This document shows positions 9,659-18,928 of a DNA stretch of 62,797 bases, piece by piece. Each line of letters begins with the position of its first letter. The first letter of the stretch is position 1. Location: the NCBI RefSeq assembly GCF_000988165.1, contig NW_020169313.1, positions 1 through 62,797 of the forward strand, in the 5' to 3' direction. A program made the translations under genes and the position numbers. Source of the stretch: Vairimorpha ceranae. Its lineage: Eukaryota; Microsporidia; Nosematidae. Under the pieces are notes generated by a model. That model did no database searches, was not told where the DNA came from, and worked only from the letters and a program-made list of their open reading frames with translations.

Positions 9659-10795
9659 ATGATTTTTTGCATAAAAATAATTTTCTGTTCACTAAATTCA
9701 GATAATTTATCTATGAACTCAAATTCTTTACAGTCTTGTGAAAGCAATGTAGATACTACTAAGAACAATGTAAGCAAAGCGTTTAATGCTGCGGAAAATA
9801 TTTTTTCAAATAATGAACATCATTTGAAAACATTTACAACAATACCAAAAGCTGAAAATAATGAGAATTTTTTATCAGATAACGTTCTAAGTGAGATTAT
9901 AGATTCATTAATGTTAGATCTTGATGCATCTAGATTTGTCTTCGTAAATGAGAACAAGTTAGATGTTGAACCTCTTGAGAATAACGATAATGAAAGTGAC
10001 GGGTTAGTATCAGATTTGGATGAACAAATCATTCATCAAGTTAAAAATAATACCACCTTTAAAGATGTACAATCAATCTCTGATTATGACGTAAAGCAAA
10101 CATTCAAATATTATAAGAATTTAAGAAGTAATGATAATATTTACGATACAATTAACAATATTGATAGCAGTAAGCTATTACAAAATGTATCTGCGGATAA
10201 TTGTGCTAAAATTTTGTCTTTTATAGCTTTTGATTTATTTGCTGTAGAACAGACAGATAATCAGCAAGAAAAAATACTTCTTAAACAACTTAGAAAAATG
10301 GAAAAAGCAAAATTCTTTGGCGATCCTGAGCATAAAGCTTTTCAAAATTTTCGAAAATTTAAATATTATTCTAGAAAAAGTTATAAAAGCTTTGTTGAGA
10401 ATGAAATTCCTAATTTTAAAAATTTAGTAGAAAAGACAAATATTTTACAAGAAAAAAAAGATTTAATTATTTCTTCTCTGAATCATCTAAGAGATTTTTT
10501 AGTAGATGTTTGTTCCGTGAAAATTAGTGTAAAATTAAATAAATTGGATTTTTTGAAGCAGTTAATTAATGTCTGTAATACATTAAAGAAATATACTAAA
10601 GGGAATGAGTTATTTAAACACACTAAGATTATTTACTTGGTTATAACAGAAAATCAAGATTCATTACATTACCTCAAAATATTTGACAAAATTAATAATT
10701 CAATTGTGAAAGCAGTAAGTAGATGTAAAAATGTTTATCCGAGTCTTAAAGATCTAAAGAATTATATTTCTGAAAAAATAACAGAAGATGAATAA
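9659..10795 (+). CDS. Hypothetical protein
   Basis: A 378-residue protein that I do not recognise. The first 10-12 residues are hydrophobic (MIFCIKIIFCS). A Ser/Asn/Asp-rich, probably disordered segment follows to about residue 125. The remainder is helical and Lys-rich (for example KFFGDPEHKAFQNFRKFKYY near residue 220). If the N-terminus is a signal sequence it is very short. An in-frame Met at residue 19 would remove it. The ATG at 9659 is preceded by GCCCTAC and so has the CCC start signal. A short tandem repeat lies downstream of the stop. Confidence 0.6.
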   Translation: MIFCIKIIFCSLNSDNLSMNSNSLQSCESNVDTTKNNVSKAFNAAENIFSNNEHHLKTFTTIPKAENNENFLSDNVLSEIIDSLMLDLDASRFVFVNENKLDVEPLENNDNESDGLVSDLDEQIIHQVKNNTTFKDVQSISDYDVKQTFKYYKNLRSNDNIYDTINNIDSSKLLQNVSADNCAKILSFIAFDLFAVEQTDNQQEKILLKQLRKMEKAKFFGDPEHKAFQNFRKFKYYSRKSYKSFVENEIPNFKNLVEKTNILQEKKDLIISSLNHLRDFLVDVCSVKISVKLNKLDFLKQLINVCNTLKKYTKGNELFKHTKIIYLVITENQDSLHYLKIFDKINNSIVKAVSRCKNVYPSLKDLKNYISEKITEDE

Positions 10796-10856
10796 TTTAA
10801 ATCAATAAACATTTTATTTAAATAAAATTTGTTAAAAATAATTTTTAGTGTCTTAC

Positions 10857-10972
10857 AAAAAAGTACTTAGAATAAAAAGATACATAGAATAAAAAGATAC
10901 ATAGAAGAAAAAATACTTAGAATAAAAAGTACTTAGAATAAAAAGTACTTAGAATAATAAACAGCTTAGAAT
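10857..10972. repeat. Tandem repeat, about seven copies of a 16-17 bp unit
   Basis: Seven imperfect head-to-tail copies of AAAAAGTACTTAGAAT. Two adjacent copies carry the variant GATACATAGAA. The array lies between the stop of the upstream orphan gene and the stop of the convergent minus-strand gene, so it may be transcribed as 3' sequence of either. Confidence 0.9.
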
Positions 10973-11000
10973 AAAACATTAATTAGACTTAAAAAAATAT

Positions 11001-11588
11001 TTATTTTTCAAATACAAATACTTTTAACATTTTTTCATTTTTTATAAATAAGTAATTTTCATAGCCTACCACCTTTAAAATATTTCCGCATTCAAAACTT
11101 CTACCATCTATTTCTATTTCATTTTTTTTTATGCATATAGATCTTTCACCTGTTTTTATAACTGTATTAATTTTAAGTGGTTTAAGTACAGAACAACAAG
11201 GCTTCTCTATAATTTCTAAATTCAGATTGTAAAATACTTTACTACCATCTTTATATGTAATAAGAAATCCTTCTGTCATTTCTTGTACTTTGCGAATATT
11301 ATCTACTTTTAAATATAAAATAATATCTTCAATAGTTTTATAATTATTTATTAATAACCTGTATAATATATTTATAATACACTTTTTATCTATAAAAAGT
11401 ATAAGATTGTGTTTTATAATTTTATATAACTTAATACTTGTACATTTATTATGTGTGTATATTTTTATAGTATTATTAGCGAGAATGAGAATATTTTTAG
11501 AGGTGGCATAGAAATCATCACATAAAACAGGAATATTGAATATTTTGTATGTAGAAGAATTGTAATCGTATGTAATGGGCTGTAACAT
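11001..11588 (-). CDS. Hypothetical protein, probably 5'-interrupted by an indel
   Basis: From the first in-frame ATG at 11588 this encodes 195 residues that I do not recognise. It is rich in Ile, Lys and Asn with repeated short beta-like strands, perhaps a small beta-propeller or beta-sandwich fragment. The frame stays open upstream to about 11660 with no ATG and no CCC signal. In another frame an ATG at 11668, five bases past the stop of the next gene, opens a hydrophobic leader, and the two frames overlap at a T7 run (plus-strand A at about 11633-11639). One extra T would fuse them into a protein of about 220 residues with a good start, so a homopolymer error or frameshift is likely. Confidence 0.55.
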   Translation of the reverse strand: MLQPITYDYNSSTYKIFNIPVLCDDFYATSKNILILANNTIKIYTHNKCTSIKLYKIIKHNLILFIDKKCIINILYRLLINNYKTIEDIILYLKVDNIRKVQEMTEGFLITYKDGSKVFYNLNLEIIEKPCCSVLKPLKINTVIKTGERSICIKKNEIEIDGRSFECGNILKVVGYENYLFIKNEKMLKVFVFEK

Positions 11589-11672
11589 AAATAAACAAAA
11601 ATAAAGATTGTAAATCTTTTGTGTGTCATATTTAAAAAAATTGTTGGGAAAAGAAAACAAACTTTCATAAAA

Positions 11673-12242
11673 TTATTTATTAAAAAATAATGTAACATCA
11701 TCTAAAAACTGGGATGCATTTAACGTACCATCTTCCTTAAATAGTTCAAATACACTTTTAGACCATTTCTCAGGTATAAGTTTATTGTCTTTATACACTA
11801 ATAAAGTATAAATAGGATTAGGTGGTAGTATCTCTGTACAAACTCGTATTGATACTACTTTTTCTGTCTCTTTATCATTCTTATCTTCTTGTACATTATT
11901 TTTTATTACTTTAGTAAAATAATAAGTAGTACCTCTTAATGTATCAAAAATGTATACTATCCCATTGAGGACAGAATAAATACACAGACACCAGATCATA
12001 AATACTTTATAATCTTTAAATTCAAAATTCATTGAGAAATAGGTTAATAATGCTGCTAGAACAGTGCTAAGTAATCCTACAGATATTTGAAAATCTGTGT
12101 AAGTATTATTTAACTTGTAATTAAGGTCTTTTACCAAGAAATCTACTAAAATCTCATCTATAAGAACTTTAAGATGTCTAAGATTGTAGATATCCCCCTT
12201 TACAGGTTTCTTAGAATATTTTAATTTTAACTTATCCGACAT
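11673..12242 (-). CDS. SPC2: Signal peptidase complex subunit 2 (SPC25-like)
   Basis: A 189-residue protein with the SPCS2/Spc2 layout: a charged N-terminal cytosolic part, two adjacent transmembrane helices at about 53-72 and 79-101 separated by the short loop NFEFKDYK, then a cytosolic C-terminal domain. Spc2 is a non-catalytic ER membrane subunit that supports signal peptidase and contacts the Sec61 channel. The length fits the family. The start at 12242 follows CCCCTAA on the minus strand. The next gene downstream on the same strand begins within a few bases to about 85 bp. Confidence 0.75.
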   Translation of the reverse strand: MSDKLKLKYSKKPVKGDIYNLRHLKVLIDEILVDFLVKDLNYKLNNTYTDFQISVGLLSTVLAALLTYFSMNFEFKDYKVFMIWCLCIYSVLNGIVYIFDTLRGTTYYFTKVIKNNVQEDKNDKETEKVVSIRVCTEILPPNPIYTLLVYKDNKLIPEKWSKSVFELFKEDGTLNASQFLDDVTLFFNK

Positions 12243-12565
12243 TTAGGGGATAAAAAATATTTAAAAATAAAATAGCATAAAATAAAAGAATGCAGTGAAT
12301 ATAAAAATAATATTAAAAAGCATAAATGAAATAATATAAAAAAGTATGCAGTAAATTTATACTAAAAAAGCCACCATTAATACATAAATGTTAAAATTGT
12401 TGTATTAATATAACTTAACTTTTAAAGAACCTAATAATATATACAGAAAACTAATGTAAATTTAATATTTATCAGATTCAAACTTTTTATATATATTAAT
12501 CTTCTAATTATTAGAATATATAACAGATTTTTTACTATAAAAAATATTAATTTTTTATACCCTCA
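12243..12565. other. Divergent intergenic region of SPC2 and MCM4
   Basis: A+T-rich spacer between two divergent genes. Apart from the CCC start signals at both ends (reverse-strand CCCC near 12245-12248 and CCCTCA at 12560-12565), nothing is recognised. Confidence 0.5.
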
Positions 12566-14695
12566 ATGACATCAAATTCTCAACAATCTTCTGTCTTTTC
12601 TTTTCATGATGCTAGTAATGACAATACTCTTAATCTTACACCATCTCATGAAGATTTATCTTCTACGGTCTATTCTCCTATTATTGAAACAGAAAGAGTA
12701 AAACTTATCTGGGGAACATCTATTAATGTCCAAGAGACATCAGAAAAGTTTAAAGAATTTATTCAAAATATTGAAAATTATCAACATATTTTTGAGAATA
12801 TGAATATGACTAAAAAATACATCTTTACTCTTGATTGTAGTTTATTACCCGCTAATCTTAGTAATCAGATTTTATACTATCCTTTAGAAACATTACCTAT
12901 TCTTGAGAATGGCCTACAAGAAGTATTTCTAGAATCGTATCCTAATACTACTAGTTTAATTAAAATTAGATGTATAAATATTGGAAAGGAGGTTAATATA
13001 AGAAATATAGATCCTAAAGATATCGATAAGATTATTAAAGTAAATGGTATGGTACTTAGAACATCTAGTGTAATACCAGAATTATCTAAGGCATCATTTT
13101 CCTGTATAAAATGTAAAAACACTGTAGAGGTAGAAAGTATTAAGGGATTGATTACACAGCCTGTTACATGTAAATGTAGTGGAAGGTTTACATTTGAATT
13201 AAAACATAACAAAGGGATTTATGATGATAAGCAGATTGTAAAAATACAAGAATTATCTGAAAATATACCTGATGGTACTACACCACTAACTTTAACTATT
13301 ATATCTAGAGATGATTTAGTTGACAGTCTTATTCCTGGGGATAAAGTTGAAATTATTGGGGTGTTAAGGGCAGTACCTGTACGATTAAATGCACATTTAA
13401 AAAAGATAAAGAGTACATTTAGGACTTATTTAGAATTAATGTCATTTAGTGTTAAGAATCAGAAAGAAAAGAAAAGAGACTATTTAGAAGAGATTGATGA
13501 ATTAAGACGCGATCCAGACTTGTATACTAGACTTTATAAGTCTATAGCTCCATCAGTTTGTGGAATGGATTCCGTTAAAAAAGCCCTTTTGTTACAACTC
13601 TTTGGTGGTGTAAAGAAAGAGTTGGGGAATTCGAGACTAAGAGGAGATATTAATATTCTATTAGCGGGGGATCCTGGTATCTCTAAATCTCAATTATTAA
13701 GTTTTATGAATAGAATATGTGAGCGAGGTATGTACACCAGTGGAAAAGGTACAAGTGCGGTAGGTTTAACAGCCAGTGTTTCTAGAGATCCGGATTCAGG
13801 ACAGTATGTCTTAGAATCGGGTGCTCTTGTTTTATCTGACAATGGTATCTGCTGTATTGACGAATTTGATAAAATGAGTGATAGCACCAGAAGTGTATTA
13901 CACGAAGTTATGGAACAACAGACTGTGTCAGTAGCAAAAGCGGGTATTATTACTACTTTGAATGCAAGATGTAGTATTTTAGCTTCTTGTAATCCAATAG
14001 AAAGTAAATATAATCCAAAAAAAAGTATAATTGATAATATTAATTTGCCTCCTACTTTATTAAGTAGATTTGATGTTGTATGTCTTCTTATTGATAGATT
14101 TGATGAGTCAAGGGATAAAGAAATTGGTAATCATATTATTAATATGTATACAGATGAAGAAGAAGATATTAGAACTGTTGATATTAATTTATTAAAAGCT
14201 TATATTGGAGAGGCTAAAAGAATTATCCCTAAATTGACAGAAGATAGTATTAAAGTGTTGAGTAAAGCATATTGCGATTTAAGGCAAATTGATAACGGCA
14301 ACACGATTACTGCTACGACTAGACAACTAGAAAGTCTTATAAGATTAAGTGAAGCACACGCGAGAATGCGTTTTTCTAGTGTAATCATGCCTTCTGATGT
14401 TAATGAAGCCTTAAGGATTGTTAAGGAATCTCTTCTAATGTACGCTATTGATCCTGTTACTGGTAAAATTGACATGGATATGATTATTTCTGGTGTATCT
14501 GCATCTAAACAAAAATTATTAGAAGTCTTAAAGGATAGTGTTATAAAAATACTTAAAAAGAAGAAGATGGACATTTTAGGATTAATTAATGAAACAAAAA
14601 GTAATGAAAAACTTATGATTGAATGTCTTAAAGATTTAGAAAATGAAGATTTAATATGTAAAAATAGTAATGGTGAATATGAAAGAATAAAGTAA
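12566..14695 (+). CDS. MCM4: MCM4 replicative helicase subunit
   Basis: A 709-residue member of the MCM family, one of six subunits of the ring helicase that unwinds DNA at replication forks. The motif LIWGTSINVQETSEKF near residue 48 is typical of MCM4. A zinc-binding element with four cysteines lies at about 178-204 (CIKC and CKC). The AAA+ core shows Walker A GDPGISKSQ near 370, Walker B GICCIDEFDKM near 427 and the arginine finger SRFD near 498. The C-terminus ends in a winged-helix-like region. The N-terminal Ser/Thr-rich tail is shorter than in yeast. The start at 12566 follows ACCCTCA. Confidence 0.95.
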   Translation: MTSNSQQSSVFSFHDASNDNTLNLTPSHEDLSSTVYSPIIETERVKLIWGTSINVQETSEKFKEFIQNIENYQHIFENMNMTKKYIFTLDCSLLPANLSNQILYYPLETLPILENGLQEVFLESYPNTTSLIKIRCINIGKEVNIRNIDPKDIDKIIKVNGMVLRTSSVIPELSKASFSCIKCKNTVEVESIKGLITQPVTCKCSGRFTFELKHNKGIYDDKQIVKIQELSENIPDGTTPLTLTIISRDDLVDSLIPGDKVEIIGVLRAVPVRLNAHLKKIKSTFRTYLELMSFSVKNQKEKKRDYLEEIDELRRDPDLYTRLYKSIAPSVCGMDSVKKALLLQLFGGVKKELGNSRLRGDINILLAGDPGISKSQLLSFMNRICERGMYTSGKGTSAVGLTASVSRDPDSGQYVLESGALVLSDNGICCIDEFDKMSDSTRSVLHEVMEQQTVSVAKAGIITTLNARCSILASCNPIESKYNPKKSIIDNINLPPTLLSRFDVVCLLIDRFDESRDKEIGNHIINMYTDEEEDIRTVDINLLKAYIGEAKRIIPKLTEDSIKVLSKAYCDLRQIDNGNTITATTRQLESLIRLSEAHARMRFSSVIMPSDVNEALRIVKESLLMYAIDPVTGKIDMDMIISGVSASKQKLLEVLKDSVIKILKKKKMDILGLINETKSNEKLMIECLKDLENEDLICKNSNGEYERIK

Positions 14696-14782
14696 TTATA
14701 GTTATATTGATTATTTTCAATTAATAAAATATTCTAATTAAATATGTATAGTAGTTTATTACTAACTGGCAACCTACAAACA

Positions 14783-15184
14783 TTATATATTTTGCTTATT
14801 GTGGTGTGACCACCACACATAAAACTTTTCCCAATCTGTCATCTTTTCAACAATAAATACTTTATTAGTACTTAATAAATCTTCAATAAATTTTACAACT
14901 TCATCTGCTTCATTACCTTCTATTAAACATGTGTTATCTTTAATAAATATATCACAGTTATATTCTTTTTCTAAATGTCTTATAGTGCTACCCTTCGGCC
15001 CTATAACTATACCTATTTTATTTGTAGGTATATTAATCTGTCTACTGTGTGGTAGTAAACTGTCTTTAGTACTTAACAGATATTTTTTATATTTTTCTGT
15101 CTGTAAAGTTGGAGGAAGATTATCAAAATTATCTAAAATACTATTTATTTGAATTAGACGGTGTTTTCTTATCTTTCTTAGCAT
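14783..15184 (-). CDS. KH-domain RNA-binding protein
   Basis: A 133-residue protein with one KH domain at about 50-100. The RNA-contacting loop is IGPKGSTIRHLEKEY (GxxG as GPKG), preceded by the strand INIPTNKIGIV. The C-terminus ends with an aromatic stretch (DWEKFYVWWSHH). The N-terminal 45 residues are basic and helical. It probably binds single-stranded RNA in splicing, decay or ribosome assembly, but a single KH domain does not settle which. It converges on MCM4. The start at 15184 follows ACCCTTTT on the minus strand. Confidence 0.75.
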   Translation of the reverse strand: MLRKIRKHRLIQINSILDNFDNLPPTLQTEKYKKYLLSTKDSLLPHSRQINIPTNKIGIVIGPKGSTIRHLEKEYNCDIFIKDNTCLIEGNEADEVVKFIEDLLSTNKVFIVEKMTDWEKFYVWWSHHNKQNI

Positions 15185-16139
15185 AAAAGGGTTGTAAACA
15201 AATATTTGCTTAATAAATGAGTGATATAAAAAACAATGTCTGTAGAAAAAAATTAATTTATTATTTATGTTATTTTAGTACATCAATGTTTATTCTTATT
15301 ATTAAATTAAACTATCTATAATTTTAAAACAATAAATTACCGTTTTAATTAAAATTAAATTTCTTTTATAATTAATTTACAATATCCTACTGTTATCTTT
15401 AATTAGGTAATTATGGAAGGTAGACTGCTTTTTAGTAGAAAGAGGCTTATTCGGCATGTGTTTATATTTTCTTTTTTTAAAAAGTTTATATTTTGATTCG
15501 ATACAAAACGTCTTACTAATTTCTTACAGTTTGTGTCTTAATACTGCTTTGTTGATTACCGACGGTAACACTTACTCTTTTACTTTTATATAACATATGT
15601 TCTTTTTATTTTGTAGTTCTTTTTTTTTTTACAGATGTAGTAGTATCTTCCATTACCAACATCGAACTTGTATAGTTTCTTTGTTTATTTTTACTTTATT
15701 CTTTGTTAATATCATTGCTTTTCGTGTGTAAAATGTTCATATCAAACAAATGAAACTATAAAAATAACAAAGAATTCGAGGTACCATTAAAACAAAAGAG
15801 CAAACAGCCGTAGACCATCACGATTAAACATTAATAAATTTTCTTAACTTAAAATTTACACCAATTTCGCCCATGGGACCACAAGAACAAACCTTAAAAA
15901 TTTAAGTGTTCTTGTAACTCATCTCGCAACTGACCGATTTCCTGATGAATACCCCCAAAAGAGCTCTACAGTACAAGATCTTTCTTATAAATTTAGTTCT
16001 ATAAATTTTTATAACAAATTTATAAATTATAGCTTTTTTACAAAATCCATCTAACTTCATTAAAATTTATACTTCTGATACAATTTCCTATTTTCCTTTG
16101 TTTCATGCGTATTTATTTTTTGTGTTTATTTATTTACGC
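15185..16139. other. Gene-free region with a G+C patch and a hairpin
   Basis: No open frame of note. Positions about 15775-15985 are less A+T-rich than the flanks and hold a stem-loop: ACAAGAAC (15881-15888) pairs perfectly with GTTCTTGT (15908-15915), with an inner TTAAA/TTTAA pairing. TCCTGATGAAT near 15940 contains a box-C-like TGATGA. This may be a small RNA gene or a relic; the evidence does not allow a name. Confidence 0.35.
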
Positions 16140-16637
16140 ATGGATAAATTTTCAGAAAACTTAAAAAATATAAAATTATTAAAGTTAAAATATCAAACAA
16201 ATAAGAGTTTGTCTAATACAAGTGAGATGCACTCACTTATAAATTCAAATGATAAATTAGTTGAAACAGGAAATATTAAAAACAAAATACTTTCACAATA
16301 CATTGATGAAAGAAGGGAATGTATAAACATCTTTGTTACAAAACAAATGGAGGCTTTAAGAAGAAAAAATGCACTGCAAAATATTGAAGAAGATGCTGAA
16401 CATTTTATACGATTAAATGAATACATAAAAATATTACTTGAAGAAAATGCGAATCCAGTAGATAATTTACTGTGTAACTTAGAAAATTCAGAAATATATT
16501 TGGAAGAAAGTAATAAAAATCTAGAAAGATACAAGAAACGGTGGTTAAAATGTTCTACACTTAAAAAAATAGGAAGAATTCTACTATTATTAATATTTGT
16601 ATTATATCTATGCAAAATTATTTCGATGTTTAATTAA
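16140..16637 (+). CDS. Tail-anchored SNARE-like (syntaxin-type) protein
   Basis: A 165-residue protein that is helical throughout and ends in a single C-terminal membrane anchor (about 143-161, IGRILLLLIFVLYLCKII) with only a few residues after it. The 60 residues before the anchor (LNEYIKILLEENANPVDNLL onward) look like a Q-SNARE heptad helix preceding the membrane. The overall plan matches a short syntaxin family member that drives vesicle fusion. The central Gln layer residue is not obvious, so the family call is moderate. The ATG at 16140 lacks a CCC run nearby. A TTG-initiated hydrophobic extension to 16098 is in frame but unlikely. Confidence 0.5.
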   Translation: MDKFSENLKNIKLLKLKYQTNKSLSNTSEMHSLINSNDKLVETGNIKNKILSQYIDERRECINIFVTKQMEALRRKNALQNIEEDAEHFIRLNEYIKILLEENANPVDNLLCNLENSEIYLEESNKNLERYKKRWLKCSTLKKIGRILLLLIFVLYLCKIISMFN

Positions 16638-16781
16638 AAATAAATTAATTTTAATTTATTTACACTACTTAATTATTAATTAAATTGTAAATGTATCGGG
16701 TTTTAATTGATTAATGTTTTTTGAGTATTACAATTTAAATTAAAAATTATTGTTAATTATACAATTTAATTACATAACAGT

Positions 16782-17132
16782 CTAACAATTTTTCTTGGCT
16801 CTCTCCATAAGATTATATAAAGTGGGTATTGGTAAATCTACTATATTATTCTCATATGATTTGTCTTCTTCCTCATTGCCTTTCCTCTTTGCAGTTTGTC
16901 TTGTGTTCTGGAACCATTTCTGTATGCTTTTAGGGTGAATATTAATTAATAAAGCCAAGTCTATTATAGTAGAAGTTGAAGGAAATCTAGTAATTTCAAA
17001 GACATAGTTTAGTACACAAGTCTGCAATCTTGATTTTCTTATTTGTCTACCATATCTATGGTCATATTTTGTATACCGTGTTAATTTAAGAAGACCAAGT
17101 ATGCTCTGCCATTCTTTAGGGTTCATGAACAT
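16782..17132 (-). CDS. Homeodomain transcription factor
   Basis: A 116-residue protein that is mostly one homeodomain. The recognition helix reads SIQKWFQNTRQTAKRK, with the invariant W, F, Q, N and R pattern of WFxNxR, and the preceding helices contain FPSTSTIIDLALLINIHP. A basic N-terminal arm (RKSRLQ) is present. Microsporidia are known to carry a small set of such short homeodomain proteins, and this fits in size. The start may be 17132 or the second Met at 17126. GCCTT just upstream is a weak form of the start signal. Confidence 0.88.
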   Translation of the reverse strand: MFMNPKEWQSILGLLKLTRYTKYDHRYGRQIRKSRLQTCVLNYVFEITRFPSTSTIIDLALLINIHPKSIQKWFQNTRQTAKRKGNEEEDKSYENNIVDLPIPTLYNLMERAKKNC

Positions 17133-18123
17133 AAGGCTTGATTTTTTGTTAATAAATAGGCTTGTAATGTTTTTTTATATCAGAGTTAATCATTTAAAAG
17201 TCAAAATGTAAAACACAGCTTGTTATTAATAAATATTATTTATAAACAATACCTTGATTGACGCAATTTAAGGGAAATTTCTAGTTAGTAAGACATGCTA
17301 TGTTTAGATTTTGAGTGATTAATTATTTTTGATTTCGTAAGTAAATTGAAAATAACAGAATTAAATTAATAAACATGCATGAAAAAAAGTAATAACAGAT
17401 CATTTAGTAAACAAATAAAAAAACATAAATATTTCGAAATAATTGTAAAAAAGATAAATTTTAAAAAATATTTTTAATATTTATTTTTACAAGATTACAA
17501 CTATATTCTAAAATTTAAATAAGAATACTAATTATTTTTTTTCAGATCATTTTTAGTATTTGATAAAGTTTTAATAAAAATTGAAAATTTTTGCTTTGAT
17601 CAAAAAATATTATTGAAGAGGATTATTTAAAAAATTACTGATTTTTTATCAAAAACAAGCATTAGTTTGACATTTTAATATGAAGTTATTGTAAATATAA
17701 TTTATTTGGATTTTTATTCGTTGTAATATGTCTTATTTAAATAAATGATATAATGTTTTATTTAAGTGTTTTGTAAAAGAATTTACATAAATTTATCTAG
17801 TAGATGATTTTAATAAATAATTTCTCAGGTTACATTCTTTTTTGTACAATAAGAGGAAATAAATAAAAGTATAAAAAGTGACTCAATTTTGATACGAAAA
17901 TTTGTTAAATCATAAAGAAAGTTTACAAATATATAAATGAGCATGTGAGAAATGCTGTAATAAGAAGGCTTTAACTATAAACATTTTTAAAAAACCTTCT
18001 TTTAACTTATTAAATTTATATATAATAAAGACTATAGTTCTGTCTTCTCACAAAATGTATTCAATTATGTACAGCTAATATAAAAGAAATATTTATTACA
18101 TTTGCACAATAAATACCCCTTTT
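17133..18123. other. Gene-free A+T-rich region
   Basis: About 1 kb with stops in all frames. One hairpin-like pair is visible, AGAAGG near 17963 and CCTTCT near 17995, separated by about 26 bp of A+T. The region lies upstream of two divergent regulatory-type genes (homeodomain and FYR-like) and may hold their control sites, but I cannot identify any. Confidence 0.5.
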
Positions 18124-18675
18124 ATGGAAGGTAACATAATCAATGATTCTATTTATTCTAAATTTGCGAGAATATACACTACACGAGTAAAACTTTACAA
18201 TAAAAAAGTAGATCTAGAAAGAGAAATAGAAGAGAAACTTAAAGAACAGCAAATTCTTAAGGCAATTTTACTACAAAGAGAAAATGAAAATCTTAAATTG
18301 TCTAAACCTCTACTTAAAGATTTTACTTTTACTTTAAGTAAAGGCTCAGATACGTATTTTGAAGTACTTGAACTTTCCTTTGAAAGTTCAAATAAAAACA
18401 CTAAAGAGCCTTTATTAAATTACAAAGCTAAAAGGGTGTATTTAAGCTACAAAGAAAATGATAGACAGAAAATGGTTTATATCTGTGAAATAGCAGGTAA
18501 ACAAATTTCTATTACTACTGAAGATGGTACACAGTGGAAAGGACAAGATCTATGGAAGAAGTTTTTAGAAGACTTTAAACAACCACTGGAATTTAAGACT
18601 CTAGAACATTTTTTTGGTCTTACGTATAAACCCGTTCAAAACAGAATTGAGAAGCAAAAATCATGTTTTATGTGA
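18124..18675 (+). CDS. FYR-domain-like (FYRN/FYRC) nuclear protein
   Basis: A 183-residue protein with an N-terminal coiled coil (about 18-60, EREIEEKLKEQQILKA). The C-terminal half resembles the FYRN-FYRC module of MLL/TRR and TBRG1 proteins: LNYKAKRVYLSYKENDRQKM then VYICEIAG (FYRN-like), followed by ISITTEDGTQWKGQDLWKKF (FYRC-like). FYR modules occur in chromatin and transcription regulators, where they stabilise protein complexes. The order and spacing fit but the conservation is modest. The start at 18124 follows CCCCTTTT. It ends KQKSCFM. Confidence 0.5.
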   Translation: MEGNIINDSIYSKFARIYTTRVKLYNKKVDLEREIEEKLKEQQILKAILLQRENENLKLSKPLLKDFTFTLSKGSDTYFEVLELSFESSNKNTKEPLLNYKAKRVYLSYKENDRQKMVYICEIAGKQISITTEDGTQWKGQDLWKKFLEDFKQPLEFKTLEHFFGLTYKPVQNRIEKQKSCFM

Positions 18676-18928
18676 ATTATCTGCAAAAGATAAATATAAT
18701 ATTTTTAATAAATTTACTGTTATTTATTGTCTTATTATTTACTGTTATTTATTATCTTTTATATTTACTTATATTTATTATCTTTTATATCTACTAATAT
18801 TTATTGTCTTATTATTTATAATCTTTTATATTTACTTATATTTATCTCCCTTTATATTTACTAATTTATCTCCCTTTATATTTACTAACACTTGTCTTCT
18901 TTAATATTTACTGTTCTTTTGCACCCCA
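18676..18928. repeat. Degenerate TTTATATTTACT tandem repeat region
   Basis: Between two plus-strand genes the sequence is built of imperfect short units around TTTATATTTACT and TTATTGTCTTATTATTTA, with two near-identical CTCCCTTTATATTTACTA copies around 18846-18885. It has pyrimidine strand bias. A frame through it is open by composition only, so I do not call a gene. Confidence 0.7.

Noticed and set aside
11465..11701. Independent 78-codon hydrophobic minus-strand gene
   Set aside because: It overlaps the longer frame and is better explained as the displaced 5' end of that gene after a one-base indel.
18614..18904. Plus-strand frame of 96 codons rich in Tyr, Leu and Phe
   Set aside because: It is produced by the TTTATATTTACT repeat and lacks a CCC start signal, so it is open by composition only.
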